This document shows positions 23,113 through 32,400 of a DNA stretch of 38,491 nt, piece by piece. How positions within the stretch are numbered: position 1 is the first letter of the stretch; each line of letters begins with the position of its first letter. Source of the stretch: Elusimicrobia bacterium GWC2_64_44 (lineage in GTDB: Bacteria > Elusimicrobiota > Elusimicrobia > Elusimicrobiales > UBA9959); contig MGUG01000028.1 in NCBI GenBank assembly GCA_001799845.1, forward strand, positions 1 through 38,491, in the 5' to 3' direction. The position numbers were made by a program, and so were the translations under genes. Under the pieces are notes generated by a model. It did not search any database. It worked only from the letters and a program-made list of their open reading frames with translations, and was not told the DNA's origin.

Positions 23113-23814
23113 ATGAAACCCGGCAAGACCATACTGACGATAGCGGCGCTGATAACGGCGTCCTCCGCTTTCGCCGCCGATTTCGGCCTCCACATGATCT
23201 CCGCCGGGGACATACAGCCCTCCGCCCAGCTGCTGGCGCTGCCCGCGCCCGCCGCCGAGCTCTCGGTCATGGACGAGACCGAGGCCGCTTCCTATATAGC
23301 CGACCGCGAGACGCCCCTCGAGAACTCCGAGAAGGGCCTGCAGCAGGCCCCCGACGGCGAGAACCTGGGCGGCGACGGCACGGTGACCCTCTACCACCAG
23401 TGGCACCGGGAGACCCTGCAGGTCCGCTACCGCGACGCGCGCGGAAATTATCTCCCCCAGGCCCTGGCCCAGATCCGCCGCCTGTTCCGCTGCCGCCTGA
23501 CCGGCCGGGAGACCGAAGTGCCCGCCAAGCTTATAGAGATAATAGACGCGCTGCAGGACCGCCTGGGTAACCGCACCGTCACCGTGATCTGCGGCTACCG
23601 CAGCCCCGAATTGAACGGCGCGCTGGCCGACGCCTCCGGCGGCGTGGCCAAGCAGAGCCTGCACATGCGCGGCTGGGCCGCCGACATCAAGATAGACGGC
23701 GTGCGCACCTCCGCCCTGCGCGACGCGGCCCGGGCGCTGCGGGCCGGCGGCGTGGGCTACTACCCTTCCGACGGCTTCGTGCACGTGGACGTGGGTCCCG
23801 TGCGCACCTGGTAA
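23113..23814 (+). CDS. Secreted M15-type (YcbK/MepK-like, DUF882) peptidoglycan peptidase
   Basis: A 233-residue exported protein; the signal peptide ends about residue 21 (ITASSAFAA). The C-terminal half is a YcbK/MepK-like peptidase M15 domain with TVICGYRSPELN, the zinc motif SLHMRGWAADI (His184, Asp191) and FVHVDVG (His224), that is a complete H-D-H zinc site. Such enzymes cut peptide cross-links or stems of peptidoglycan; E. coli MepK cuts 3-3 cross-links. This would be a natural counterpart of the L,D-transpeptidase at 1763-2782, which may form those links; that link is inference. The 23826 gene follows directly and is probably cotranscribed. Confidence 0.88.
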   Translation: MKPGKTILTIAALITASSAFAADFGLHMISAGDIQPSAQLLALPAPAAELSVMDETEAASYIADRETPLENSEKGLQQAPDGENLGGDGTVTLYHQWHRETLQVRYRDARGNYLPQALAQIRRLFRCRLTGRETEVPAKLIEIIDALQDRLGNRTVTVICGYRSPELNGALADASGGVAKQSLHMRGWAADIKIDGVRTSALRDAARALRAGGVGYYPSDGFVHVDVGPVRTW

Positions 23815-23825
23815 CAAGGATGAAA

Positions 23826-24590
23826 ATGGACTTCAAAAAGATCTTCCTCGCCCTGCTCTCGCTCTCCCTGGCCGCCCCGGCCGCCTGGGCCGGCGAACCG
23901 GAATACGACCAAAAGACCGTTCTTTTAAGCGAAACCTCCGTCCCGCTCACCCGGGCCGAGGCAGCCGAGCTTTTTCCAGGACCCGCCGGAGACGACCGGA
24001 TAGCCATAGCGCCCGTCCTCATAGTCATGGCCGGCTTCAAGGTCTGGAACGTCATAGTCAACGGCCGCCCCTCCGCCGACCTGGCCTCGGCCTACGCCAG
24101 CGCCATCCCCGGCTTCCAGTTCAACTGGAACGACATGTCCGACTGGAAAAAGGTCACCCGGCGCTACCGCTTCACCATGGGCAATTTCATACAGGGCGAC
24201 GACGCGGTGAACATCGTCTACGAGGCCTCCTTCTTCCACGGCTCCCTGGCCACCCCCGGCACCAGCCCGCTCAAGCGCGGGCATTACATCGCCAATTTCG
24301 TGGTCAAGCCGGTTGAGATAAAGATGAAGTGGGGCTGGAAGGTCTCCCTTAGCGTGCTGATGTCCAACCCGATGAACATAGGGACGGCCGAGGAGCCGGT
24401 GGCCCTGCTGGAAACGGACCTTAAGTGGCTGTTCGCCAAGCCGTTCAGCGACGAGCCCAAGATAGGCATGGAGACCATGAGCGTGGACGGGCTGGGAAAT
24501 TTGCAGACCTCCATCGCCGGCACCCTGCAGCTGCCCCCGGTCAGGAACGAAGAGCCGGCCCTGGAAACGCCGGCCATAAATTGGGACTGA
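23826..24590 (+). CDS. Secreted protein of a tandem paralogous pair (first copy)
   Basis: A 254-residue exported protein, not recognised as a known family. A signal peptide (MDFKKIFLALLSLSLAAPAAWA) is followed by a mature part sharing long blocks with the next gene: VWNVIVNGRPSADL, SAYASAIPGFQFNWNDM, SDWKK, GHYIANFVVKP and KWGWKVSLSVLMSNPMNIGTA. The ATG at 23826 is preferred over the ATG at 23820, because AAGGA (23816-23820) has proper spacing only to the second. It begins 11 bases after the M15 gene. The conserved Trp-rich and beta-strand-like blocks suggest a cell-surface or envelope beta protein; role unknown. Confidence 0.7.
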   Translation: MDFKKIFLALLSLSLAAPAAWAGEPEYDQKTVLLSETSVPLTRAEAAELFPGPAGDDRIAIAPVLIVMAGFKVWNVIVNGRPSADLASAYASAIPGFQFNWNDMSDWKKVTRRYRFTMGNFIQGDDAVNIVYEASFFHGSLATPGTSPLKRGHYIANFVVKPVEIKMKWGWKVSLSVLMSNPMNIGTAEEPVALLETDLKWLFAKPFSDEPKIGMETMSVDGLGNLQTSIAGTLQLPPVRNEEPALETPAINWD

Positions 24591-24621
24591 AGGCCTATAC
24601 CCGGCCTGGGCCCCCCGCCCC

Positions 24622-24649
24622 TTGTGCTTTGGCGGCCATGGGCTAAACT
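24622..24649 (+). promoter_or_regulatory. Promoter of the second paralog
   Basis: TTGTGC (24622-24627), exactly 16 bases, TAAACT (24644-24649). The second paralog therefore has its own promoter although it lies just after the first. Confidence 0.65.
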
Positions 24650-24679
24650 ATATACATGAAGGGACAAGGAGACAACACA

Positions 24680-25480
24680 ATGAAAAAACTTCTACTGGCC
24701 GTAGCCGCCCTCTGCGTTTCTTACTCGCCCGCTTTCGCCGGACAGGACGAGGATTACTACAAGACCTCGGCCGTCACCGTGACCTCCGAAGAGACCGTCA
24801 CCGACCTGACGGACAAAGACGTTTTCCCCGTGCCGCTGCGCAACACCATCCCCGACACCAAGGTCGTAGCCGCCGGCGCCATAGTGAACGGCGGCGTGCA
24901 GGCCTGGAACGTCATCAACAGCGGCAAGCCGGACGCCAACCTCTCCAGCTCCTACGCCAGCGCCATCCCGGGCTTCTCCTTCAACTGGGCCAACTTCAGC
25001 GGCTGGAAGAAGAAGGAAGTGGTCTACACCTACACCGTCACCAACCTGATGCAGGTGGACGTGATCAAGATAAAGTACGCGGTCTCCTTCTACTACAACG
25101 GCCAGAACCTGGTGGCCATGCGCGCCGGCACCGACCCGATCTCCACCCTGGCCCAGCGCAACGACGCGATCAAGGGCCACTACATCACCAACTTCACGGT
25201 GCGCCCGCTGACCATGAACATAAAGTGGGGTTGGAAGTTCTCGCTGAACGTGCGCATGTCCGACCCGATGAACGTGGGCACGGCGGACGCCCCGGTGGCG
25301 CACCTGCAGGCCGACCTGAACTACATAGTCTCCACCCCCTTCTCCACCAACGGCGGCATGTGGACCTACGACGTTACCGGCCTGGGCGGCTTCCGCGACC
25401 TGAGCGAGCAGAACAGGGCGCGCACGCTGGCCATCCCCCCGCTGGAGCCCGTCGACGGCTCGACGATGACCTTCAACTAA
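24680..25480 (+). CDS. Secreted protein of a tandem paralogous pair (second copy)
   Basis: A 266-residue exported protein related to the preceding gene. The signal peptide is MKKLLLAVAALCVSYSPAFAG. Shared blocks are AWNVINSGKPDANL, SSYASAIPGFSFNWANF, SGWKKK, GHYITNFTVRP and KWGWKFSLNVRMSDPMNVGTADAPVAHLQADL. The copies differ most at their N- and C-terminal ends, so this is an old duplication. The ATG at 24680 is chosen because AAGGAG stands 8 bases before it and it starts a good signal peptide; an ATG at 24656 lies about where transcription should begin. A strong terminator follows. Function unknown. Confidence 0.72.
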   Translation: MKKLLLAVAALCVSYSPAFAGQDEDYYKTSAVTVTSEETVTDLTDKDVFPVPLRNTIPDTKVVAAGAIVNGGVQAWNVINSGKPDANLSSSYASAIPGFSFNWANFSGWKKKEVVYTYTVTNLMQVDVIKIKYAVSFYYNGQNLVAMRAGTDPISTLAQRNDAIKGHYITNFTVRPLTMNIKWGWKFSLNVRMSDPMNVGTADAPVAHLQADLNYIVSTPFSTNGGMWTYDVTGLGGFRDLSEQNRARTLAIPPLEPVDGSTMTFN

Positions 25481-25496
25481 AGTCTTAACAGCAAAT

Positions 25497-25526
25497 AAAA
25501 AACCCCGGCGCGAACCGGGGTTTTTT
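25497..25526. terminator. Bidirectional terminator after the paralog pair
   Basis: A 12-bp perfect stem (25497-25508 with 25515-25526) with A6 on the left and T6 on the right, so it can stop transcription from both the plus-strand pair and the minus-strand SEC-C gene. Confidence 0.92.
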
Positions 25527-25535
25527 ATTTGGGGT

Positions 25536-25627
25536 GGGGACGTTGTTGAGTTGTTGACTTTTTAGCTGCTAAGCAACAGGAAAAGCCGGTCAGACACGGA
25601 AAAAGTCAACAACTCAACAACGTCCCC
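25536..25627. repeat. Perfect 28-bp inverted repeat, 92-nt palindromic element
   Basis: Arms 25536-25563 and 25600-25627 are perfectly complementary over 28 bases and enclose 36 bases. Each arm begins or ends with GGGGACG/CGTCCCC and contains two direct copies of GTTGTTGA. The element lies between a terminator and the SEC-C stop codon, outside all genes. Its length, perfection and the GGGGACGTT ends resemble REP/MITE-like repeats mobilised by Y1 transposases; no transposase is in the window. Confidence 0.8.
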
Positions 25628-25633
25628 GGCTGG

Positions 25634-26140
25634 CTATTTTCCGGCACCGTGGCACTTCTTGTATTTCTTGCCGGAGCCGCAGGGGCAGGCGTCGTTGCGG
25701 CCGACCTTCGGCTCCTCGCGGCGCACGGTCTCCACCTTCACGGTCTCGCCGCCGTTCATCACCTCGGGGTGCCGCTGCATCCACTTCTTGACGGCCTTAT
25801 CGTCGCTGACGTCCACGCCGGCCACCAGCATCTTGCGGTAGATGCCGATGATCAGCGCACGCATCTGCGGGTCCTTGGCCTGCGCCAGTATCTGCGGGGA
25901 CATCTTATCCAGTTCCGCCGCCAGTTCGTCGTCGGTCTTCTCGGCGTGCGGTTTCTCTTTGGCCGGGGCCGCGGGCTTGGCCGCCGGGGCCTTGGCCGCC
26001 GCGGGAACGGCCGGGGCCTTGGGCGGCTTCGGGAACTCCGGCGGCTTGGCCGCGCCGGGCGCCGGCGCCGGGGCCGCCGCGGGGGCGCCCTGCCCGCCTT
26101 CCTTACCGCCTACGATCTTCTTTAAAAAATCCCATGCCAT
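25634..26140 (-). CDS. SEC-C motif protein with Ala/Pro linker
   Basis: A 168-residue protein in three parts: a short start [15 protein letters not shown], an Ala/Pro/Lys low-complexity linker (about 18-62), a small helical domain (about 66-125, [26 protein letters not shown]), and a C-terminal SEC-C zinc motif, [20 protein letters not shown], with the [13 protein letters not shown] ligand set known from the SecA tail. SEC-C tails bind zinc and contact partners such as SecB or ribosomes; here the partner is unknown. It lies 12 bases after ptb and may be cotranscribed with ptb-buk. AAGGAG precedes the ATG. Confidence 0.8.
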   Translation of the reverse strand: MAWDFLKKIVGGKEGGQGAPAAAPAPAPGAAKPPEFPKPPKAPAVPAAAKAPAAKPAAPAKEKPHAEKTDDELAAELDKMSPQILAQAKDPQMRALIIGIYRKMLVAGVDVSDDKAVKKWMQRHPEVMNGGETVKVETVRREEPKVGRNDACPCGSGKKYKKCHGAGK

Positions 26141-26152
26141 AGTTCAGTCTCC

Positions 26153-27082
26153 TTATTTGGTCAGCACGCCGGCTTTGTCCTTGAGGTAACAAGCCAGGGC
26201 TATCGAATGCAGTTTGGTCATCGGCGTGTCCGTGCGGGACGGGAGGATGACGGGGATGTTGGAGCCGGCCAGCAGCGTGGCCGACTTCATGCCCGCGCCG
26301 AAGAACGACAGGCACTTGTAGACCGGGTTCGCGCTATCCAGGTCCGGGAACAGCGCGATGTCGGTCTCGCCCGGCACCACGCCCTTGATGCCCTTCTCGG
26401 CGGCCAGTTCTTTGGAGAAGGAGATGTAGATGTCGTAGGGGCCTTCCACCACGCAGTTCTTGATCTTGCCTTCCTGGTTGCGCTTCACCAGTTCGGCGGC
26501 GTCCAGGGTGCTGGGGATCTTCTCGTTGACCTTCTCCACCGGGCAGACCACGGCCACGTTGGGCTTCTCCACGCCCAGCATGCGCATCATGTCCACGGCG
26601 TTGTTGACGATCATGGCCTTCTGGTCCAGCGTCGGGGCTATCATGATGGCCGCGTCGGTGACGGCGAAAAGCTTGTGGTAGTTGGCCTGTTCGAACAGCA
26701 CGAAGTGTGAAAGCACGGTGCCCTCGGCCACGGCGCCGATGTCCTTGCGGAGGATGGCCTTCATGTAGAACTTGGTGTCCACCAGGCCCTTCACCAGGAA
26801 GTCGCCCTTGCCGGCCTTGACCAGCTCGATGGCCATGTTGCACATCTCGGCGTAGTCGGACTTGTCGACGATCTCGAAGAGGCCGAGGTTCAGGCCGACT
26901 TTCTTGGCCATTTCCTCCACCTGGGCCTTGGGGCCGATCAATATGCCGCCCGAGATGATCTTGTGCTCCACGCCCATCTTGCAGGCGGTCAGCACTTCGT
27001 CGTTGTTGGCGCCGGGCACCACTATGCGGTTGGTCTTGCCCTTTACCATGCCCAAAAGTTCGTCAAAGTTCTTGAAGTTCAT
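26153..27082 (-). CDS. ptb: Phosphate butyryltransferase
   Basis: A 309-residue enzyme of the phosphate acetyl/butyryltransferase family that turns butyryl-CoA and phosphate into butyryl-phosphate. It has the expected length and motifs: RIVVPGANNDEVLTA, GGILIGPKAQVEEMA, GDFLVKGLVDTKFYMKAIL, TDAAIMIAPTLDQK, KIPSTLDAAELVKR, VVEGPYDIYISFSKELA and the C-terminal AGMKSATLLAGSNIPVILPSRTDTP. GGAGG precedes the ATG at 27082. The preceding gene is buk, giving the classic pair for substrate-level phosphorylation from butyryl-CoA (or another short acyl-CoA). Specificity for butyryl over other acyl groups is inferred from the pairing. Confidence 0.92.
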   Translation of the reverse strand: MNFKNFDELLGMVKGKTNRIVVPGANNDEVLTACKMGVEHKIISGGILIGPKAQVEEMAKKVGLNLGLFEIVDKSDYAEMCNMAIELVKAGKGDFLVKGLVDTKFYMKAILRKDIGAVAEGTVLSHFVLFEQANYHKLFAVTDAAIMIAPTLDQKAMIVNNAVDMMRMLGVEKPNVAVVCPVEKVNEKIPSTLDAAELVKRNQEGKIKNCVVEGPYDIYISFSKELAAEKGIKGVVPGETDIALFPDLDSANPVYKCLSFFGAGMKSATLLAGSNIPVILPSRTDTPMTKLHSIALACYLKDKAGVLTK

Positions 27083-27116
27083 GTTTTCCTCCGGAGTAAG
27101 TTAAGTTGAAACAAAA

Positions 27117-28235
27117 TCAGTATTTCTTTATCTGGTTCGGGTGCCTGAGCGCGGTCTCGGCCGCGGTGCGCAGCGCCGTCATCTCGTCGCCGCCCGGGTA
27201 GGAGAGGATCTGCGCTATCCAGCCCACGCGGCGCTTGATCTCGGGCACGAGCACCTTGTCGTAGGCGAGGCCGCCGGTGAGCACTATGGCGTCCACCTTG
27301 CCCTCCAGCACGGCCGCCAGCGCGCCTATCTCCTTGCAGATCTGGTAGCCCATGGCGTGCACCGCCTCGCGGGCCTCGTCGCGGGTCATCTTGTCAGGGT
27401 CTATGCCGCTGCCGGGCTTGATCTCGCCTGTGAGGATGTATTTCTCCAGCGCCACGCAGTCGGAAGTGCCGGTATAGGCCACCAGGCCGCCCTGGCCCTT
27501 GAGCTTGAGCATCATGTCCTGCTTGGTATACTTGCCGCTGAAGCACATATTGACCAAGCCGCCGGCGGGCACGCCGCCGGAGCGCTGCGGCGTGAAAGGC
27601 CCGTCGCCGTTGAGCGCGTTGTTGACGTCTATCACGCGGCCGCCCAGGTGCGCGCCCACGGAGACGCCGCCGCCGCCGTGCATTACGATCAGCCGGCATT
27701 CCTCGTAAGGCTTGCCCAGCTGCCGCGCGGCGTGGCGGCCGCAGCGCTTCTGGTTGAGCGCGTGAAAAATCGATATCCGCGGGTTCTCCGGCATGCCGGA
27801 GTAGCGCGCGAGCGGGAGCATTTCGTCGACCACCACGGGGTCGGCGATGAAGGCCTTGATGCCGTTGGCTCCGGCGATGTCGTGGGCTATGATGCCGCCG
27901 AGGTTGGAGGAATGGTCGCCCAGCACGCCTTCCTTCAGGTCCGCGAGCAGCGCTTCGTCCACCGCGTAGACGCCGCCCTCTATGGGCTTTACCAGGCCGC
28001 CGCGGCCGATGACGGCGTGCAGTTCCTTTACGTCCACGCCGTGTTCCTTGAGCGCCTCCAGCGCCATCTTCTTGCGCAGGTCGAACTGCGCCGTTATCTT
28101 CTCGCGCTCATAGGGCTTCAGGTCCTCGGGGCTGTAGCGGACGGTCTTATGGAAGACCTCTTTCTCGCCGCGGAAGTAGCTCACCTCGTCGGAGGTGGAG
28201 CCCGGGTTGATCACGAGTATATTATAGTCGGCCAT
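27117..28235 (-). CDS. buk: Butyrate kinase
   Basis: A 372-residue ASKHA-fold acyl kinase that makes ATP and butyrate from butyryl-phosphate. Motifs include ILVINPGSTSDEVSYF, AVIGRGGLVKPIEGGVY, ISIFHALNQKRCGR, LIVMHGGGGVSVGAH, the VNNALNGDGPFTPQRSGG loop, and AIVLTGGLAYDKVLV. Length matches the family (about 355-375). It lies 7 bases after the beta-propeller gene and 34 bases before ptb, with GAGGG before its ATG. Branched-chain acyl phosphate could be an alternative substrate. Confidence 0.94.
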   Translation of the reverse strand: MADYNILVINPGSTSDEVSYFRGEKEVFHKTVRYSPEDLKPYEREKITAQFDLRKKMALEALKEHGVDVKELHAVIGRGGLVKPIEGGVYAVDEALLADLKEGVLGDHSSNLGGIIAHDIAGANGIKAFIADPVVVDEMLPLARYSGMPENPRISIFHALNQKRCGRHAARQLGKPYEECRLIVMHGGGGVSVGAHLGGRVIDVNNALNGDGPFTPQRSGGVPAGGLVNMCFSGKYTKQDMMLKLKGQGGLVAYTGTSDCVALEKYILTGEIKPGSGIDPDKMTRDEAREAVHAMGYQICKEIGALAAVLEGKVDAIVLTGGLAYDKVLVPEIKRRVGWIAQILSYPGGDEMTALRTAAETALRHPNQIKKY

Positions 28236-28242
28236 GTTTCCC

Positions 28243-29337
28243 TCACTCGAAAATAATTTCGTACAGGTACGGCGAGTTCTTCTTTTCCAGCGTTACGAAG
28301 ATCTTTTTGCCGCCCTCCGCGGCGAAGCCGGGCTGCTCCTTGGCCCCGTAGCAGTAATCCTCTTTGGCGCAGGGCAGCAGTTGGGCGGGCTCGCCCCAGG
28401 GGCCCCAGGGATAGCGGGCCAGCCGCGCCAGGGCGCGGCCGCCTTCGGGGTCGGAGTAGACGGCCAGGTAGGCCTTCAGATGGTCGTTGTAGGAAACCGA
28501 AAATTCCTCGGGCATGCCCGGCAGCACGTCCGCGGCCTCGGAGATGTCGGAAGTCCAGGCCACGGTAGACTCGGAGAGAGAGTAATAGTCGTATTTTTCA
28601 CGGTCGGCCAGGCCGTCGGGCTTCACGCGGGCCAGCCGGGCGGCGTATTCCCCGGGGGCGTTCATGACGCGGCCATAGACGTAGACCCAGCCGTCCTCGT
28701 CGGGCAGCAGCGCCGAGCCGAAAGCGGGCTCTATGTCGTTCCAGAGGGAGTAGCGCCCGTCCCTGCGGGCTTTCTCGTAAGGCCCGCCGGGATCGGCGGC
28801 TGTCGCCACCCCCTGCCCTACGCGGAAGTAGTCGTAGGGCTCCGGGCCGTAATTGTTCATTATGGAGTAAAAGACCTGGCACTTGCCGGCGCCGCAGAAA
28901 AACGAGCGGGGCCAGAACTTGCGCACCTGGCTGTATTCCTTCAGGTCCCCGGAAAGCAGCGGCAGCGGCCAGCGGTTCTCGTCGGAAACGTAGGCCAGGT
29001 CACCGGCCTGGGCGTAGGGGGAGGTGCTGGAAACCAGGGCCGCGCCGCCGTCCACTATGCCCCAGACGGCGGCCTGGCCGCCCGGGCGCAGCTCGCCGGC
29101 CCAGATATTATTGAGCAGCCAGAGGGTGCGCCCGTCGGCCAGCGGCACGGCGTAATTGCCGCCCTGGCCCACCACCGTGCCGGTGGCGGCGGCCTGCGAA
29201 AGCAGCGGGGTTCCGGCGGCCGCCGCGAAGGCCGGCAGGGCCTGCGCCGGCTGGGCGGCCGCGGGGACGCAGGGAACGCACGCGGCGGCCGCCGCGAGGG
29301 CGCACAGGACGACCGCTTTGAATGACAGGAACCGCAT
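28243..29337 (-). CDS. Secreted beta-propeller protein (DUF4185-like)
   Basis: A 364-residue exported protein. The signal peptide ends near residue 28 (CVPAAAQ). The mature part reads as a five-bladed propeller of the DUF4185/glycoside-hydrolase-like kind: VGQGGNYAVPLADGRTLWLLNNIWAGE resembles the first-blade motif of that family, followed by LAYVSDENRWPLPLL, FFCGAGKCQVFYSIMNNY, SLWNDIEPAFGSALLPDEDGWVYVYG, and EEFSVSYNDHLKAYLAVYSDPEGG. Carbohydrate binding is possible but no catalytic set is identified. It is the first gene ahead of buk and ptb, with a promoter of its own and CGGAG before the ATG. Confidence 0.6.
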   Translation of the reverse strand: MRFLSFKAVVLCALAAAAACVPCVPAAAQPAQALPAFAAAAGTPLLSQAAATGTVVGQGGNYAVPLADGRTLWLLNNIWAGELRPGGQAAVWGIVDGGAALVSSTSPYAQAGDLAYVSDENRWPLPLLSGDLKEYSQVRKFWPRSFFCGAGKCQVFYSIMNNYGPEPYDYFRVGQGVATAADPGGPYEKARRDGRYSLWNDIEPAFGSALLPDEDGWVYVYGRVMNAPGEYAARLARVKPDGLADREKYDYYSLSESTVAWTSDISEAADVLPGMPEEFSVSYNDHLKAYLAVYSDPEGGRALARLARYPWGPWGEPAQLLPCAKEDYCYGAKEQPGFAAEGGKKIFVTLEKKNSPYLYEIIFE

Positions 29338-29380
29338 GCAGTTAAACTCCGGGAGGACGCTCTTTTGAAATCCAATTTAT

Positions 29381-29408
29381 AATATAATAGAAACCGCGCA
29401 CCACGCAA
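29381..29408 (-). promoter_or_regulatory. Promoter of the beta-propeller/buk/ptb unit
   Basis: On the minus strand TTGCGT (29408-29403), 16 bases, TATATT (29386-29381), in an AT-rich patch with further TATAAT-like hexamers. The leader to the ATG at 29337 is about 40 bases. Confidence 0.55.
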
Positions 29409-29451
29409 ATTGCCGGGGCGGCCCCCGGATTTTTCTGTAACATATTAGTCA

Positions 29452-29479
29452 TTGATTTTATACTGCGCTCTGTTAAACT
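29452..29479 (+). promoter_or_regulatory. Leaderless promoter of the FN3 gene
   Basis: TTGATT (29452-29457), exactly 16 bases, TAAACT (29474-29479). Only 6 bases separate the -10 from the ATG at 29486 and there is no Shine-Dalgarno sequence, so the transcript should begin at or next to the start codon. Confidence 0.65.
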
Positions 29480-29485
29480 ATTATC

Positions 29486-32400
29486 ATGTTCCCTAGGGCC
29501 AAAACGCTTCTCGCCGCCGCCTGCCTTCTGGCGGCCGGCGTTCCCGCGCGCGCGGCCGCCCCGACCCCGGCCATAGCCTCCGTCAGCACCGGCAGCGTGA
29601 ACGTCTCCTGGACCGGCGGCACCGCGCCATTCATCGCGGCCCTTTCCACGACCCCCACTTTTACCGTCACCACGGCCAGCGGCCCCGCGGCCGCTTCGCC
29701 CCACAGTTTCCCCGGCGTCGCTCCCGACACCACCTACTATTTCAAGGTCAAATCCGCCGGCGACCTCGGACAGTATTCTTCCGTGCTGAGCACCATTACC
29801 CTGGCAGCGACACCCGCCGGCATCTATTCACTCTCGACCTACTTCACCGCCGACTCCTCCTACACCGCGGCCATCACCATAGGCTGGAACACCGGCGGCA
29901 ACCCGGAACACACCAGCTACGAGCTGCTCTACGCCGACAACGCCGGCTTCACGGCCTCCACCACCGTGGCGGGCGGCTACCCGCCGGTGATGGCCGGCGG
30001 CCTCAACGCCAACACCACCTACTACTTCAAGGTACGGGCGCGCGGCCTAACCGGCGCCGTCACTCCCTATACCGGGGTCATTTCCACCTCCACGCTGGCC
30101 ATGCGCCTCACCGGCGTCGGCCACACCGTCCACGAGACCACCGCGGCGGTCTCGTGGAACGCGCTGAACGACGCCGGGGTGCAGGCGCTGCGGTCGCAGG
30201 GCTACAGGTTGAACTACTCGCCGAACACCTCCATGATCCCGACGGTGACCTGGAGCACCGCCGACCCGGCCGTCAGCTCGCGCGACCTGGCCGGCCTTCT
30301 GCGCAATACCACCTACTATTACCAGGCTGGCACCCTCAACCACCCCGGCCTGGCGAACATGCTGGAGGTCCGTTCCTTCACCACGCTGGGCGCACGCCCG
30401 CTGGGCCTGACGCGCCTGGCTGTAGGCGACGGCTCGGCCAGGCTGGGCTGGACGGCGCTGGCTCCGGCCGACGCCATGGGCTACCGCCTGGAGGCCTCCA
30501 CCAGCGACTTCGCCGGCGGCGTGATAGAATCCTCCGCCTCTTATATCGCCGGCCTGAGCACCCTGACCATCACGACGCTCTATCCCAACACCACCTACTA
30601 CTTCCGGACCGCCTCGCTGAACACCGCCTACGCGCCCAACTACAGCTCCCGGCTCTCTTCGGTGACGCTGGCGCTGCCGATCTCCGCCGACCTGACCTGG
30701 CCGCACGCCTACCCGCACGAGATCGTCATAGATTTTTTCCCGCTCCAGACCGCCCCGCAGCACTTCGCCTGTGAAGGCTACCGTCTGGAGGCCTCCACGG
30801 CCCCCTTCGGCGGCGGCGGGACGGTGCTCTCCTCCGTCACTTACTCCGTTGAGGACACGCTGCGGTCACTCGCCCTCTCCGGGCTGGCCGCCAACACCAC
30901 CTATTACCTGCGCCTCGGCACGCTGAACTGGCAGAACACGCCCAACTATACACTGCTGTCCTCCACCAGGACCGGCTTCCCGCTCCCGCTGTCCGGAGTG
31001 ACGCTGGACTCGGTCTGGAGTTCCAGCGCGGCGCTGAGCTACGCGCCCAACTCCGCGGCGCAGCGGCACGTGGCGCAGGCCTCGGTACACCGCTTCTTCG
31101 GCTCGATAGCCGCCGAAGCCTCTACCGCGAACCCGGCCCTCACCGGGCTGGTCATAGAGGGGCTCGACGAGAACACCCTTTACTACTTCCGCGCCGGCGC
31201 GCTCTACAACGGGACCACTATCTACTCGGAAGCCTTGCCGCTATACCGGCAGACCCTGCCCAAAGCGCTCACCGGCCTGGCCGCGCCGGGCGTCTACCAG
31301 TCCAGCGTCGCCGTCTCCTGGGACAAGCTGAGCGGCGCCACCCAGGCCGACTCCGCGGAGCGCTACCTCCTGGAAGCCGCCGCCAACCCCTCCTTTTCCC
31401 CGGTGCTGTTCTCCTCTGGCACCACCGACATCGGCCAGAGCACCCTGACGCTGACCGGCCTGGCGTCCAACACCAGCTACTACTTCAGGGCGGGCGCGTT
31501 CAACTCCGAAGGCTACGTCAGCTACGCCCCGGCGCTGTCCACCGCCACCCTGTGCAGGCCCCCCGTGCCGCAGGCCTTCAACCTGACCCCCAACTCCATG
31601 ACCCCGAGGTGGCTGTTCAACTCCAACCCGGCCGATACCCGCTACCTGGTGGAGCTCGACGACAATTCGGATTTCTCTCCTATCCTGGCCTCCTCCATCA
31701 CGGTGCTGTCGTCCGCCACCTTCTCGGGGCTCGGGCCCAATACCACCTACTACACCCGCGTCACCGCCATAAACAGGCTCAACCGCGCCATCCCGGCTGT
31801 GACCTTCGCGGCCATGGCCACGGCCGCCTATCCGCCGGCCGCCCTCGCCGCCACCGGGGTGACCAACTACGGGCTTACCGCCAACTGGGGTACCGGCGGC
31901 AACATCCCGCTGGTGACCTGGTACACGGCCTACATTTCCTCAAGCTCCGACATGACCGGCACCGTGCATTCTTCCACGACGCTCGGCATGTCCGCCTCTT
32001 TCACGGGCCTGGTCTCCGACGCCAGCTACTACCTGCGGGTCTCCGCGCTGAACCTGACCGGCGTCCCCACCGACCCGGCCACGGACCTTGGCTCCACCCT
32101 GACGCTGCCCACCACCCCGTACCTGGTGGCCCAGGACCAGACCTTCTTCGACCCGATGCTGGACGGCTTCTCCATGCGCTGGGAGCCCAACGGCAACTCC
32201 TCGCACACCTGGTATTACGTTCAGACCTCCACCAGCGCGGACTACTCCGTGATAAATTCCTCGCGCCTGGTCAACGCGCTGAGCTGCACCTTCTCCGACC
32301 TGCAGATAGACACCACCTACTGGGTGCGCGTGCAGGCCCGCGGCCAGGCCGGAGCGCAGACCCAGTATTCCCCGCCCCCGGCCTATCCCTCGGCGGTCGA

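Noticed and set aside
25541..25557. CRISPR-like repetition from the GTTGTTGA copies and the inverted repeat
   Set aside because: There are only two short direct copies per arm, no spacers and no cas genes; it is one palindromic element.
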